Below, piece by piece: positions 8,517 to 16,944 of a stretch of 64,000 nucleotides of DNA. The position numbers were made by a program, and so were the translations under genes. The notes below the pieces were generated by a model. It was not told the DNA's origin. It saw only the letters and a list, made by a program, of their open reading frames with translations, and did no database searches. This DNA comes from Arthrobacter crusticola (lineage in GTDB: Bacteria; Actinomycetota; Actinomycetes; Actinomycetales; Micrococcaceae). Location: positions 372,001 to 436,000 of the forward strand of contig NZ_SMTK01000003.1 in assembly GCF_004357995.1 (NCBI RefSeq), written 5' to 3'. Within the stretch, counting starts at the first letter, position 1, and each line of letters starts with the position of its first letter.

Positions 8517-9296
8517 ATGACCGAGGATCGCCCTCCCACCCCGGTGGCCGAAATCGCCCGCATTGGGCACCACGAGGCTATGCGGCTGGCAGCTGAGGAA
8601 AATCAGCGGTTCCATTCCCTCCTCCAGCAGCTCAGCGCCGGGGACTGGAATCGGGGGACCGACTGCGCCCGCTGGACGGTGCGGGATGTGGCCGTGCATG
8701 TCATAGCCACCGCCGAGGCACAGGCCTCACCCCGCGAGTTCCTGCGCCAGGCGGTGCGGGGCCGCAGGCTCACCGCGCAGATCGGCGGCCAGCACTGGGT
8801 GGACGGACTGAATGAGGCCCAGCTTCAGGCTCGGCGGGACCTTCACGCCCCCGACATCCCAGCGCGGTGGGCCAGTGCGGCCGACGCCGCGCTCAGGTCC
8901 CGGAGGCGGCTGCCCGGCGCCATTGGAAGGCTTCGGCTGCTGCCCCTGGGCAGCATGGCCGGCGTCGACTTCGGCTGGCAGCCGCTGAGCTACCTCTTCG
9001 ACATCGGGTTCACCCGCGACGTCTGGATGCACCGCATCGACATTGCCCGGGCGACCGACCGGCCGCTCAACCCGACGCGGGAACACGACGGGCGCATCGT
9101 CGAAGACATCATTGCGGAATGGGCAACCCTCCACGCCGACCCGTTCCACCTTCGACTGACCGGTCCGGCCGGCGGTACCTTCGTCCGGGCCGACGACGGG
9201 AGCGCACCCCTGGAAATCGATGCCATTGACTGCTGCCGGATCCTCTCCGGCCGGGGGACGCCCGCGGGAGTGCTCGAGCACCCGCTCCCGCTCTGA
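8517..9296 (+). CDS. maleylpyruvate isomerase-like mycothiol-dependent protein (DinB fold)
   Basis: A 259-residue protein of the MDMPI/DinB four-helix family, in which three conserved residues bind metal and mycothiol acts as cofactor. The N-terminal part has EENQRFHSLLQQLSAGDWNR, then DCARWTVRDVAVHVI with a conserved ligand His, and a mid-protein FTRDVWMHRIDIARAT, which is the standard second ligand segment. A C-terminal SCP-like domain (DPFHLRLTGPAGGTFV) follows. I chose ATG 8517 over an upstream in-frame start because the family motif begins within 20 residues and GCAGGGA precedes it. The substrate is unassigned. Confidence 0.85.
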   Translation: MTEDRPPTPVAEIARIGHHEAMRLAAEENQRFHSLLQQLSAGDWNRGTDCARWTVRDVAVHVIATAEAQASPREFLRQAVRGRRLTAQIGGQHWVDGLNEAQLQARRDLHAPDIPARWASAADAALRSRRRLPGAIGRLRLLPLGSMAGVDFGWQPLSYLFDIGFTRDVWMHRIDIARATDRPLNPTREHDGRIVEDIIAEWATLHADPFHLRLTGPAGGTFVRADDGSAPLEIDAIDCCRILSGRGTPAGVLEHPLPL

Positions 9297-9442
9297 GGCC
9301 CCTTCCACCCGGCGAAGCCCGCACTTGGTGGGCCCGGCCGCTGCGGCATAGAGTTGAAGAGATTTCGAGTCGGGGCTTTGGGGGCGCCGGCCGGAACGGG
9401 CGCCGCTTCGGTGGGCCACCTGATGCAACGGAGCAGATTACA

Positions 9443-10156
9443 GTGACGACGCCAGAGACGCCAGAGCTTCATTCGGTGAGCGCCGATGGCGGGCGCCGCA
9501 TTCCGCCGGCGTCCCTGACCCGCCTCACCATCTACCTGAGGGCACTGAACTCGCTCCTGGCCGACGGGATCGAACGGGTCTCCTCCGAGGTCCTCGCGGA
9601 CGCCGCCGGAGTCAATTCGGCGATTTTGCGCAAGGATCTTTCCTACCTCGGTTCCTACGGCACCCGGGGTGTCGGCTACGACGTGCAGTACCTGAACCGC
9701 CAGATTTCCACCGCACTGGGTCTCACCCTCGACTGGCGGGTGGCCATCATCGGCGTCGGCAACCTGGGCCGGGCGCTGGCGGGCTATTCCGGATTTGCCT
9801 CGCGCGGGTTTGAGATCGTCGCGTTGTTCGACGCCGACAAGATAGTTGTCGGATCGGAGGTCGGCTGGCTGCGGGTGAGCGCCATCGACGACCTTGAGGC
9901 GGTCCTGGAACGGACCCGGGCGAACATGGCGGTCCTCGCCGTGCCGGCGCCGGTCGCGCAACAGCTTTGCGACCGCCTGGTGGCGAGCGGGATCACCAGC
10001 ATCCTCAGCTTTGCCCCCGTGGTGCTCCAGGTGCCTCCGCACGTCCAGCTGCGGAAGGTCGACATGTCAACGGAGCTGCAGATTCTTGCCTACCACGCCC
10101 AGCGGGCGCAGGACGCGGTGATCGAGTCGATCACCGACGCCCGCTCGGCGCAGTAA
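9443..10156 (+). CDS. rex: redox-sensing transcriptional repressor Rex
   Basis: A 237-residue NADH/NAD+ sensor that represses respiratory and fermentative genes. The winged-helix domain covers about residues 20-90 (LTRLTIYLRALN, then SSEVLADAAGVNSAILRKDL and SYGTRGVGYDV). The Rossmann domain starts VAIIGVGNLGRALAGY, and the C-terminal swapped helix ends TELQILAYHAQRAQDAVIE. All are standard Rex features and the length is slightly above normal because of a 15-residue N-terminal extension. I saw no ROP-type operator (TTGTGAA-N4-TTCACAA) upstream, so autoregulation is not supported here. The ccs and men genes nearby are plausible but unproven targets. Confidence 0.93.
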   Translation: MTTPETPELHSVSADGGRRIPPASLTRLTIYLRALNSLLADGIERVSSEVLADAAGVNSAILRKDLSYLGSYGTRGVGYDVQYLNRQISTALGLTLDWRVAIIGVGNLGRALAGYSGFASRGFEIVALFDADKIVVGSEVGWLRVSAIDDLEAVLERTRANMAVLAVPAPVAQQLCDRLVASGITSILSFAPVVLQVPPHVQLRKVDMSTELQILAYHAQRAQDAVIESITDARSAQ

Positions 10157-10166
10157 GCGGCGGCTT

Positions 10167-10892
10167 TCAGTAGCGCGGAGCGGCGCGCTTGAAGTACTCG
10201 GCCGCGGGCTTCAGGTAGCACAGGACGACGCCGGCGACGACGAGGATCAGCACGAGGGTCGACAGGATGCCGACCGGGGTGCCGCCTGCGAGGCCGAAGA
10301 GGAACCCGAGGACGGACAGGGCGGCCAGGACGGTCAGCGTGATGCGAGCCCAGTTCTTTCCCTTGCGGATCATGAACGCGAGCAGAACATAGAGGGCGGC
10401 GAACAGGAGCCCGACGACGATTCCGACAGTGGTGGCGATCCCGCTGACGGACTCGGGGGAGACCCCTGAGCCTTCGAACTGCTCAAGCTGTTCCGGGGTC
10501 AGGGTGGCCAGGGGATCGAGCGAGCTGACGATCGTGCTGATGAGCCCGAGGGCGGCCGCCGCGATGATGAGCCAGAAGGCCAGGACGACCCGCTGGGGTG
10601 CGGGGCCCTTGGCGGTGGCGGGCATCGAGGCGGAGCCCGGGTACGCGTAGCCGGAGGGCTGGGCCGACTGGTAGCCGTACGGCTGCTGCCCATAGCCCTG
10701 CTGTCCGGGGGAGGCCGGAGAATTCTGACCGTAGGACTGCGGAGCATTCTGCCCGTAAGCGGGCGGGGAGTTCTGCCCGTAGGCAGGAGGGGGGTTCTGC
10801 CCGGGGGACGGCGTCGGGTTCTGCCCGTACCGCGGTTGGCCCTCGTTCTGGCCGTACCGTGGCGCGTCCGGGTTCTCGTCAGGTGTGCTCAT
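10167..10892 (-). CDS. membrane protein with YGQN-repeat N-terminal tail
   Basis: A 241-residue protein in two parts. Residues 1-85 are a disordered Gln/Asn/Pro/Tyr-rich region in which YGQN recurs about six times with variants such as SPGQN and QGYGQQPYG. Residues about 95-235 contain four predicted membrane segments (VVLAFWLIIAAAALGLIS, TTVGIVVGLLFAALYVLL, ITLTVLAALSVLGFLFGLA, LSTLVLILVVAGVVLCYL). This layout is common in actinobacterial proteins of unknown function. The stop is 10 bases from rex in convergent orientation. No function can be given. Confidence 0.75.
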   Translation of the reverse strand: MSTPDENPDAPRYGQNEGQPRYGQNPTPSPGQNPPPAYGQNSPPAYGQNAPQSYGQNSPASPGQQGYGQQPYGYQSAQPSGYAYPGSASMPATAKGPAPQRVVLAFWLIIAAAALGLISTIVSSLDPLATLTPEQLEQFEGSGVSPESVSGIATTVGIVVGLLFAALYVLLAFMIRKGKNWARITLTVLAALSVLGFLFGLAGGTPVGILSTLVLILVVAGVVLCYLKPAAEYFKRAAPRY

Positions 10893-11070
10893 TGCCGCAT
10901 CCGTTCGTCAGGCGTGCAGGGTAGGACAAGCCGGCACCTGCCGTTTCGCGGCGCGCCGGATCTTGCGTTCACACTACCGCGCTGACCGGCAGAATCGAGG
11001 GTTTGATCCGGGCGCGCCCGGCGCTTCGGCACCGCCGTTCCGGCCGCGGCGCGAACGGAGCCGAACGCAG

Positions 11071-11108
11071 TGCGCCGCCGGCGTTCCCGAAGGCCCGCCG
11101 GCGGCGCA
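11071..11108 (-). terminator. GC-rich hairpin downstream of the YceI gene
   Basis: A perfect 13-base inverted repeat, TGCGCCGCCGGCG (11071-11083) and CGCCGGCGGCGCA (11096-11108), with a 12-base loop. It lies 35 bases after the yceI stop on the minus strand. No T run is seen on either strand. It may serve as an I-shaped terminator between yceI and the upstream region of the YGQN-repeat gene. Confidence 0.5.
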
Positions 11109-11143
11109 GTGTCAGCCGGGTGGATGGCCCCGGTCGGAGTGAA

Positions 11144-11695
11144 TCAGTTGGCCGAAGGTGCCACGAAGGCGGCGTCAACCGAGATGGTGACCTTGTCACC
11201 GACAAGTACGCCGCCGGCTTCGAGGGCGGCGTTCCAGGTCAGGCCGAAGTCCTTGCGGGAGATCGTGGTCTGGCCGGAAATGCCTGCGCGGGTGGCGCCG
11301 AAGGGATCGACAGCGACGCCGTTGAACTCGGCGTCAAGGACCACAGGCTGGGTGATGCCGCGGATCGTGAGATCCCCGGCGATCTTGTAGGTTTCACCCT
11401 TGGTCTCGACGGAGGTGGAAGTGAAGGTCATCTCCGGGAAAACCTCGGCGTCGAAGAAGTCGGCGCTGCGCACGTGGGCGTCGCGGTTTTCGTCACCGGA
11501 CTGGAAGGACACGGTCTTGATGGTGGCGGTGACCTTTGAATCCTCGAGCGAAGAACCGACGACCATGGTGGCGTCGACGTCTGCGAAGCTGCCGCGGACC
11601 TTGCTGATGCCGGCGTGGCGAACGGTGAAGCCGATCTCGCTGTGAGCCGGGTCGAAGGACCAGGTGCCGGTGGTGAGGCCTGTGGGGATGCTCAT
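11144..11695 (-). CDS. YceI-family lipocalin-like protein
   Basis: A 183-residue protein of the YceI family, a lipocalin-like barrel that binds polyisoprenoid lipids in known structures. It opens TGTWSFDPAHSEIGFTVRHAGI, the family signature, with FADVDATMVVG and ITIRG-like strands further on. There is no signal peptide, so this is the cytosolic actinobacterial form. AAGGAGAAA precedes the ATG at a good distance. The upstream region holds a palindrome that looks like an operator (11738-11757). YceI genes in this group are often controlled by MarR-type repressors, but no marR gene is adjacent here. Confidence 0.9.
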   Translation of the reverse strand: MSIPTGLTTGTWSFDPAHSEIGFTVRHAGISKVRGSFADVDATMVVGSSLEDSKVTATIKTVSFQSGDENRDAHVRSADFFDAEVFPEMTFTSTSVETKGETYKIAGDLTIRGITQPVVLDAEFNGVAVDPFGATRAGISGQTTISRKDFGLTWNAALEAGGVLVGDKVTISVDAAFVAPSAN

Positions 11696-11737
11696 GAATG
11701 TTTCTCCTTGATGGAAGCGGAAAGCTTATGACTATGT

Positions 11738-11757
11738 AAACATGTTTTTGCATGTTT
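11738..11757. promoter_or_regulatory. AAACATG-N6-CATGTTT palindrome upstream of yceI
   Basis: A perfect 7-base inverted repeat (AAACATG at 11738-11744, CATGTTT at 11751-11757) with a 6-base T-rich spacer lies about 43-62 bases upstream of the yceI start, in a locally AT-rich patch. Position and symmetry suggest a repressor operator; the cognate regulator is unknown. Confidence 0.5.
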
Positions 11758-11874
11758 TATTCCTCGGGGGGTCCCGGTCCGGTCCCGGGGCGCCCTCCGA
11801 GGCTTCGGCGTCTGCCGTGCCGGGACGGGATGTCCGGATTTAGTCCGGTGGCCGAACTCTGAGAAACTAGGCAG

Positions 11875-12546
11875 ATGCCCCTTGCAACCGTCCACCTGGT
11901 GCGCCACGGTGAGGTCCACAACCCTGAGGGCGTCCTCTACGGACGCCTCCCCGAGTTTCACCTGTCCGAACTGGGACGCCGGATGGCCGACCAGATGGCC
12001 GCCCACTTCGAAAAGCGGCGCAGCGATGGTGCGAACATCGTCTACCTCGCGGCCTCCCCGCTGGTCCGGGCCCAGGAGACGGCGCAGCCGCTCGGGACGG
12101 CCCTGGGCCTGCCCGTGCATACCGAGGAGCGCATCCTTGAGGCCGAAAACCGGTTCGAGGGAATGTCGAGGGTGAAGAGCAGGCTGCGGAATCCCCGGTA
12201 CTGGCCCCTGCTGACCAACCCCTTCCGCCCCTCCTGGGGGGAGCCGTACTCCCGCCAGGTCGAGCGCGTCATGGCCGCCGTCCAGTTCGCCCGTACCCGA
12301 GCCCTGGAACTGGGAGCCGGCGTGGACGGCCCGGTCGAGGCGGTCCTCGTCAGCCACCAGCTGCCCATCTGGGTGACACGGCTGGCGGCCGAGCACCGCC
12401 GCCTCTGGCATGACCCCAGGCAGCGCGAATGCACCCTGACCTCGGTCACCTCGCTCGATTTCTCCGGCAGCGACATCACCCGCGTCCGTTACGAGGAGCC
12501 GTGCGCCGACCTGCTGCCCGGAGCGGCGAACATTCCGGGAGCGTAG
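11875..12546 (+). CDS. histidine phosphatase family protein (phosphoglycerate mutase-like)
   Basis: A 223-residue phosphatase of the RHG family. The catalytic motif is VHLVRHGEV at the N-terminus (phospho-accepting His), with a second Arg in AASPLVRAQETAQPLG, the acid Glu in HTEERILEAENRFEG, and the second His in VLVSHQLPIWVTRLA. It precedes the cytochrome c maturation genes by 39 bases, an arrangement I recall from relatives, but a separate operator between them suggests independent control. TTAGTC (11840-11845), a 17-base spacer and GAAACT (11863-11868) end seven bases before the ATG: a leaderless promoter. The substrate is unknown. Confidence 0.88.
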   Translation: MPLATVHLVRHGEVHNPEGVLYGRLPEFHLSELGRRMADQMAAHFEKRRSDGANIVYLAASPLVRAQETAQPLGTALGLPVHTEERILEAENRFEGMSRVKSRLRNPRYWPLLTNPFRPSWGEPYSRQVERVMAAVQFARTRALELGAGVDGPVEAVLVSHQLPIWVTRLAAEHRRLWHDPRQRECTLTSVTSLDFSGSDITRVRYEEPCADLLPGAANIPGA

Positions 12547-12568
12547 TAGAATTACTACACGCTGTAGA
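12543..12568. promoter_or_regulatory. BlaI/CopY-like palindrome before the cytochrome c biogenesis operon
   Basis: TACTACACGCTGTAGA at 12553-12568 is a near palindrome with perfect inner arms CTACA-CGC-TGTAG. Just before it, GTAGTA (12543-12548) and TACTAC (12553-12558) form an overlapping inverted repeat. The TACTAC/TGTAG pattern resembles BlaI/MecI/CopY-family operators. It lies between the phosphatase stop (12546) and the TlpA start (12586), so it would control the ccs genes from an internal promoter. No blaI-like gene is in the window. Confidence 0.5.
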
Positions 12569-12585
12569 AATATCTGGAAGAAGCC

Positions 12586-13206
12586 GTGAAACCTCCAAAC
12601 CCCGCCTTGGCCCGCCGCCCGTGGTCCGCGTTCCGCGCCGCCGCGGTCCTTGGCGTCTCCATGGCGCTCGGCCTCGCCGGCTGCGCGGCGGACGATCCGC
12701 TGGCCCAGCAGGCCGCCGCCGGGGACAACAAGAACTACATTGCCGGGGATGGCTCGGTCACCGAGTACGCAGCCTCCGACCGGGGGAAACCCGTCGACCT
12801 CTCCGGGAAGCTTTTCGACGGCACCCAGGTGGCAAGCTCCGACTGGGCGGGGAAGGTGACCGTGCTGAACTTCTGGTACGCCGCGTGCGCCCCGTGCCGC
12901 AAGGAGGCCCCGGACCTCGTCGCGCTCTCGGATGAATTCGGGCCGCAGGGGGCGCAGTTCTACGGCGTCAACATCCGCGACGAGCGGGCGACCGCGGAGG
13001 CCTTCGAGCGGAACTTCGAGATTCCCTACCCGAGTTTCAACGACAAGGACGGCGGCGTCCTGCTGGCGATGACGAGCTACGTCCCCCCGCAGGCGGTGCC
13101 CACCACGCTGGTTCTGGACAAGGAGGGCCGGGTGTCCGCGCGGATCCTCGGACTGGCCGAAAAGAGCACGCTCAAGGCCCTCGTCCGCGATGCGCTCGGG
13201 GAGTAA
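12586..13206 (+). CDS. TlpA/ResA-like thiol-disulfide oxidoreductase lipoprotein
   Basis: A 206-residue exported thioredoxin-like protein. A basic N-terminus and hydrophobic stretch end in LAGC, a lipobox, so it should be anchored on the outer face of the membrane. The redox motif is FWYAACAPCRKEAPDLV (Cys-Ala-Pro-Cys), followed by VNIRDERATAEAF and the cis-Pro segment AVPTTLVLD. In System II cytochrome c maturation ResA/CcsX keeps the CxxCH cysteines of apocytochrome c reduced. It opens a four-gene operon: six bases to ccdA, then resB and ccsB. The start is GTG 12586. Confidence 0.9.
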   Translation: MKPPNPALARRPWSAFRAAAVLGVSMALGLAGCAADDPLAQQAAAGDNKNYIAGDGSVTEYAASDRGKPVDLSGKLFDGTQVASSDWAGKVTVLNFWYAACAPCRKEAPDLVALSDEFGPQGAQFYGVNIRDERATAEAFERNFEIPYPSFNDKDGGVLLAMTSYVPPQAVPTTLVLDKEGRVSARILGLAEKSTLKALVRDALGE

Positions 13207-13212
13207 GGCACC

Positions 13213-14010
13213 ATGACCCCGGCACTGGCCGCGACTGTGGGGCCCGCCCTGGCCTCCGGAAACGCCTTTGCCGATGCCGTGCTGAGCGGGTCGATGCTCC
13301 TCGCCCTCCCGGTCGCCCTGCTGGCCGGGCTCGTCTCCTTCGCCTCGCCCTGCGTGCTGCCCCTCGTACCGGGTTACCTGGGCTACGTGACCGGGCTGAC
13401 CGGCGTGGACCTCGAGCAGCAGAAACGCGGCCGCATGTTCGCCGGCATTGCCCTGTTCGTCCTCGGCTTCTCCGCGGTCTTCATGGCCTACGGCACGCTG
13501 TTCGGCCAGCTGGGAGCCTGGCTGAAGGTCTCGCAGGACTGGCTGATCCAGCTGCTGGGCATTGTGGTGATCCTGCTGGGGATCGTCTTCCTCGGCGGCT
13601 TCGCCCTGTTCCAGCGGGAAAGCCGGCTCCACGCCCGCGTCCCTGCCGGCCTGTGGGGTGCGCCCCTGCTGGGGATGACCTTCGGGCTGGGGTGGGCCCC
13701 ATGCATCGGTCCGACCCTCGGCGCCGTCCAGCTCCTGGCGATCTCCGGCGACGACGCGAGCGCGCTCCGGGGCGCCGTTCTCACCTTCGTGTACTGCCTG
13801 GGGCTGGGCCTGCCCTTCCTCTTCATTGCCCTGGGCATCCGGCGGGGGATGGGCGCACTGCGGTTCTTCCGGCGCAACCGGCTGATCCTGCAGCGCTCCG
13901 GCGGCGGCCTGCTCATCCTTGTGGGAGGGTTGATGGTCACCGGTATCTGGAACAGCTGGATCACCAGCATCCAGGATCTGCTGGTCAGCAATGTGGTCCT
14001 TCCCATCTAA
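13213..14010 (+). CDS. ccdA: CcdA cytochrome c biogenesis/thiol reductant transporter
   Basis: A 265-residue membrane protein with six predicted helices that carries electrons from cytosolic thioredoxin to the extracytoplasmic TlpA partner. Both transport cysteines are seen: [16 protein letters not shown] in helix 1 and [14 protein letters not shown] in helix 4. The family repeat of Pro-rich helix ends is intact. The length is near normal for actinobacterial CcdA. It is the second gene of the operon, six bases after the TlpA gene and 15 bases before resB. Confidence 0.93.
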   Translation: MTPALAATVGPALASGNAFADAVLSGSMLLALPVALLAGLVSFASPCVLPLVPGYLGYVTGLTGVDLEQQKRGRMFAGIALFVLGFSAVFMAYGTLFGQLGAWLKVSQDWLIQLLGIVVILLGIVFLGGFALFQRESRLHARVPAGLWGAPLLGMTFGLGWAPCIGPTLGAVQLLAISGDDASALRGAVLTFVYCLGLGLPFLFIALGIRRGMGALRFFRRNRLILQRSGGGLLILVGGLMVTGIWNSWITSIQDLLVSNVVLPI

Positions 14011-14025
14011 GCCGCCTACAGCAGC

Positions 14026-15774
14026 ATGCAGAAAAGCGAACCCCACGAGAAGCAGGTCACGTTGAACAAGGACACGGCACGCACCGAGGGCATCAAGCCC
14101 GACGCCGCCCTGCCCGCGCTCGGATTCACCGGAACCCTGCGGTGGGCGTGGAAGCAGCTGACCAGCATGCGCATCGCGTTGTTCCTGCTGCTGCTCCTGG
14201 CCGTGGCCGCAGTTCCCGGATCGCTCTTCCCCCAGCGGTCGGCGAATCCGGCCGTCGTCACCACCTACCTCCAGGACCACCCGGACAGCGGACCCATCCT
14301 CGACTGGTTCCAGCTGTTCGACGTGTACTCCTCGGTGTGGTTCTCCTCCATCTACCTGCTGCTGTTCATCTCCCTCATCGGCTGCGTGACTCCGCGCGCC
14401 ATCGCCCACGCCAGGGCCGTCCGGGCCAAGCCGCCGGCCACCCCGCGGCGGCTCTCGCGCATGCCGGTCTACGGCACCCTGGAGATCCCCGCCGCGCGGA
14501 CGTCCGGTGCCGCCATCACCCCTGCCTCCGCGGCGACCGACGCCGCCGCGCTCCTGAAAAAGCGCGGCTACCGCGTCGACGTGCGCGACGTGGACGGCGA
14601 CCGGCCGTCGGTGGCGGCCGAGCGCGGCTTCAGCAAGGAACTCGGCAACCTCGTCTTCCACAGCTCCCTGATCGGCGTGCTGGTGAGCGTCGCCGTGGGA
14701 GGCCTGTTCGGCTACAACGGCCAGAAGGTGATCGTCGAGGGGGACACCTTCGTGAACACCCTGGTCGGCTACGACGCGTTCACCCCCGGCACGAACTTCT
14801 CCGATGACCAGCTCGAGCCCTACTCGATCCGCCTCGACGCCTTCGACGTGCAGTTCGACCGGGCGCAGGAGAGCCACTACGGCCAGCCCCTTGACTTCAC
14901 CGCGAGCCTGACCACCCAGGACGGACCCGACGCCGAGCCCAAAAAGCAGATCCTCAAGGTCAATGCCCCCATCGACATCGGCGGCACGAGCGTGTACCTG
15001 GTCGGCAACGGCTACGCCCCCGTGATCACCGTCCGCGACGGCGAGGGGAACATCGCCGTGCAGGGACCGGTGGTCACCATCCCCTCCGACGGGCTCTACA
15101 CCTCCCTGGCAGTGATCAAGGCTCCGGATGCCCGGCCGGAACAGCTCGGATTCGTCGGGTTCTTCCTCCCGACCGCCTTCGTCGACGAACAGGGCGTCTC
15201 CTTCTCCCGCGACCCCGACCCGTTCAACCCGCAGCTCAACCTCAACTCCTACGCCGGGGACCTCGGCCTCGACGGCGGGGAACCGAAGAACGTCTACGTC
15301 CTGGACACCGAGAACCTGACGGAGCTGAACAGCCGCAACAGCGACAACGGCGGCATCGTCCTGGGCCTCGGTGAGACCTACGACCTGCCCGAGGGGAAGG
15401 GGTCCATCACCTTCGACGGGCTGAAGCGCTACATCGCCGTGGACATCCACCACGACCCGGCCCAGCTCGGGGCGCTGGTCTTTTCGGTCCTCGCCCTCGC
15501 GGGCCTGAGCGCCTCACTGTTCATCGGCCGGCGGCGCGTCTGGGTGCGCACCGGAGAGCACCCGGACGGGCGGGTCCTCATTGAGTACGGGCTGCTGGCC
15601 CGCGGCGAGGACCCGAGGCTCCCCGCGGAGGGTGCCGCGGTGGAGAAGCTGCTGGCCGGCCACTGGCTGGCGCACCAGGACAAAGCAGGGGAAAATCAAT
15701 TGCAGCCCGCCGGGGCTCCCGCCGCCGGAACGGGCGCCGGGACCGACGGCGACAACGGTAAGGACAACGAATGA
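14026..15774 (+). CDS. resB: ResB-like cytochrome c biogenesis protein
   Basis: A 582-residue protein, half of the System II haem handling and ligation complex with CcsB/ResC. It has three N-terminal membrane helices (ALFLLLLLAVAAVPGSLFP, VWFSSIYLLLFISLIGCV, and one near NLVFHSSLIGVLVSVAVGG), a large extracytoplasmic domain, and a final helix near LGALVFSVLALAGLSASLF. RSANPAVV after the first helix and GYDAFTPG in the outer domain are family features. A low-complexity Ala/Gly tail ends the protein. The stop overlaps the ccsB start (ATGA at 15771), so translation is coupled. Confidence 0.92.
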   Translation: MQKSEPHEKQVTLNKDTARTEGIKPDAALPALGFTGTLRWAWKQLTSMRIALFLLLLLAVAAVPGSLFPQRSANPAVVTTYLQDHPDSGPILDWFQLFDVYSSVWFSSIYLLLFISLIGCVTPRAIAHARAVRAKPPATPRRLSRMPVYGTLEIPAARTSGAAITPASAATDAAALLKKRGYRVDVRDVDGDRPSVAAERGFSKELGNLVFHSSLIGVLVSVAVGGLFGYNGQKVIVEGDTFVNTLVGYDAFTPGTNFSDDQLEPYSIRLDAFDVQFDRAQESHYGQPLDFTASLTTQDGPDAEPKKQILKVNAPIDIGGTSVYLVGNGYAPVITVRDGEGNIAVQGPVVTIPSDGLYTSLAVIKAPDARPEQLGFVGFFLPTAFVDEQGVSFSRDPDPFNPQLNLNSYAGDLGLDGGEPKNVYVLDTENLTELNSRNSDNGGIVLGLGETYDLPEGKGSITFDGLKRYIAVDIHHDPAQLGALVFSVLALAGLSASLFIGRRRVWVRTGEHPDGRVLIEYGLLARGEDPRLPAEGAAVEKLLAGHWLAHQDKAGENQLQPAGAPAAGTGAGTDGDNGKDNE

Positions 15775-16802
15775 AAAGCGTTAATACCGAACTGGGCGCC
15801 ACCAGCGAGCTCTTCATGCTCCTGGCCTCCATCGCCTATGTGGTGGCGCTGATCTTCTTCGTGCTCGACCTGGTGAAGTCGAGCCGCACCATCGGTGCCG
15901 TCGAGGCCCGCCTGGCCGCCGGCCAGGCCCAGGCCCCGGCGCGGGCAACGGTCCTCGCCGGCGCCCGCGGAGGCGGCGCCTCGGCGCCCGCATCCGCCGG
16001 CCCGGCCATGGCCGACACCTCCATGCAGTACAGCGCCGGCCCCCGCCGGTCCTCGGCCCGGATCGCGGTGGCGCTGACCGTGGTCGCCACCGTCATCCAT
16101 GCCGCCGCGGTACTCACCCGCGGCATCGCCGCGGACCGGGTGCCGTGGGGCAACATGTACGAGTTCTGCACCACCGGTGCGCTCGTCGTCTCCCTGATCT
16201 TCCTGATCACCCTGACCCGCAAGGACCTGCGGTTCGTCGGATCCTTCGTGGTGGGCCTCGTGGTCATCATGCTCTGCGCCGCAACCGTGGGGTTCGCGAC
16301 CCCCGTGGCCAACCTCATTCCCGCGCTGCAGAGCTACTGGCTCATCGTGCACGTCTCCATCGCCGTGGCCTCCTCGGCCCTGTTCACCCTCACCTTCGCC
16401 ATGTCGGTGCTGCAGCTGGTCCAGTCCTCCCGCGAGGCGCGCATCGCGGCCGGCGGGCCCGATAAGGCCGGCTTCATGCGGTTGGTCCCCCCGGCACTCA
16501 GCCTGGAGAACCTCTCCTACCGCCTCAACGCCATTGCCTTTGTCGGCTGGACCTTCACCCTTATCGCCGGGGCCATCTGGGCCGAGGAGGCCTGGGGCCG
16601 GTACTGGGGCTGGGACACCAAGGAGGTCTGGACCTTCGTGATCTGGACCGTGTACGCCGGCTACCTGCACGCCCGCGCCACCAAGGGATGGACGGGCACC
16701 CGCGCGGCCTGGCTCTCGATCGTCGGATACCTCTGCATCGTTTTCAACTTCACCATCGTGAACATCTACTTCTCGGGGCTTCACAGCTACTCTGGCGTCT
16801 AA
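15771..16802 (+). CDS. ccsB: c-type cytochrome biogenesis protein CcsB/ResC
   Basis: A 343-residue polytopic protein, the haem-binding part of the cytochrome c synthase. The WWD haem motif is seen as WGRYWGWDTKEVWTF near residue 277, and the conserved haem-axial histidines lie in LIVHVSIAVASSAL and YAGYLHARATKGW. An Ala-rich insertion follows the first helix. It closes the TlpA-ccdA-resB-ccsB operon and is followed by a strong terminator 32 bases downstream. The operon would mature the cytochromes of the bc1-aa3 chain, which is outside the window. Confidence 0.93.
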   Translation: MKSVNTELGATSELFMLLASIAYVVALIFFVLDLVKSSRTIGAVEARLAAGQAQAPARATVLAGARGGGASAPASAGPAMADTSMQYSAGPRRSSARIAVALTVVATVIHAAAVLTRGIAADRVPWGNMYEFCTTGALVVSLIFLITLTRKDLRFVGSFVVGLVVIMLCAATVGFATPVANLIPALQSYWLIVHVSIAVASSALFTLTFAMSVLQLVQSSREARIAAGGPDKAGFMRLVPPALSLENLSYRLNAIAFVGWTFTLIAGAIWAEEAWGRYWGWDTKEVWTFVIWTVYAGYLHARATKGWTGTRAAWLSIVGYLCIVFNFTIVNIYFSGLHSYSGV

Positions 16803-16833
16803 GCCGCCGAAGGCCAAGACGGTACCGCAACAG

Positions 16834-16885
16834 AAAGCCGCACCTGCCCGCTCGTTTGACCACGAGGGGCGGGTGCGGCTTTTTG
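16834..16885 (+). terminator. strong intrinsic terminator after ccsB
   Basis: Left arm AAAGCCGCACCTGCCCGC... (16834-16855) pairs over about 20 bases with the right arm ending GGGTGCGGCTTT (16862-16882), with one or two mismatches and a 6-base loop, and is followed by a T run. This is the clearest rho-independent terminator in the window. It ends the cytochrome c maturation operon. Confidence 0.9.
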
Positions 16886-16944
16886 TCTGCGGCTTTTTCG
16901 GTGTGGGGCTGCGGCCGGAGGACGCGGGCCAGGAAGTAGGCGGG

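Noticed and set aside
9297-9442. Search for a Rex operator upstream of rex
   Set aside because: No TTGTGAA-N4-TTCACAA-like palindrome could be found in the gap.
11692-15453. A 1253-codon open frame on the minus strand opposite the phosphatase and ccs genes
   Set aside because: It is antisense to five well-supported genes and its translation is low-complexity Gly/Arg/Asp/His with no domain. Long antisense frames are expected in GC-rich DNA with strong third-position GC bias.
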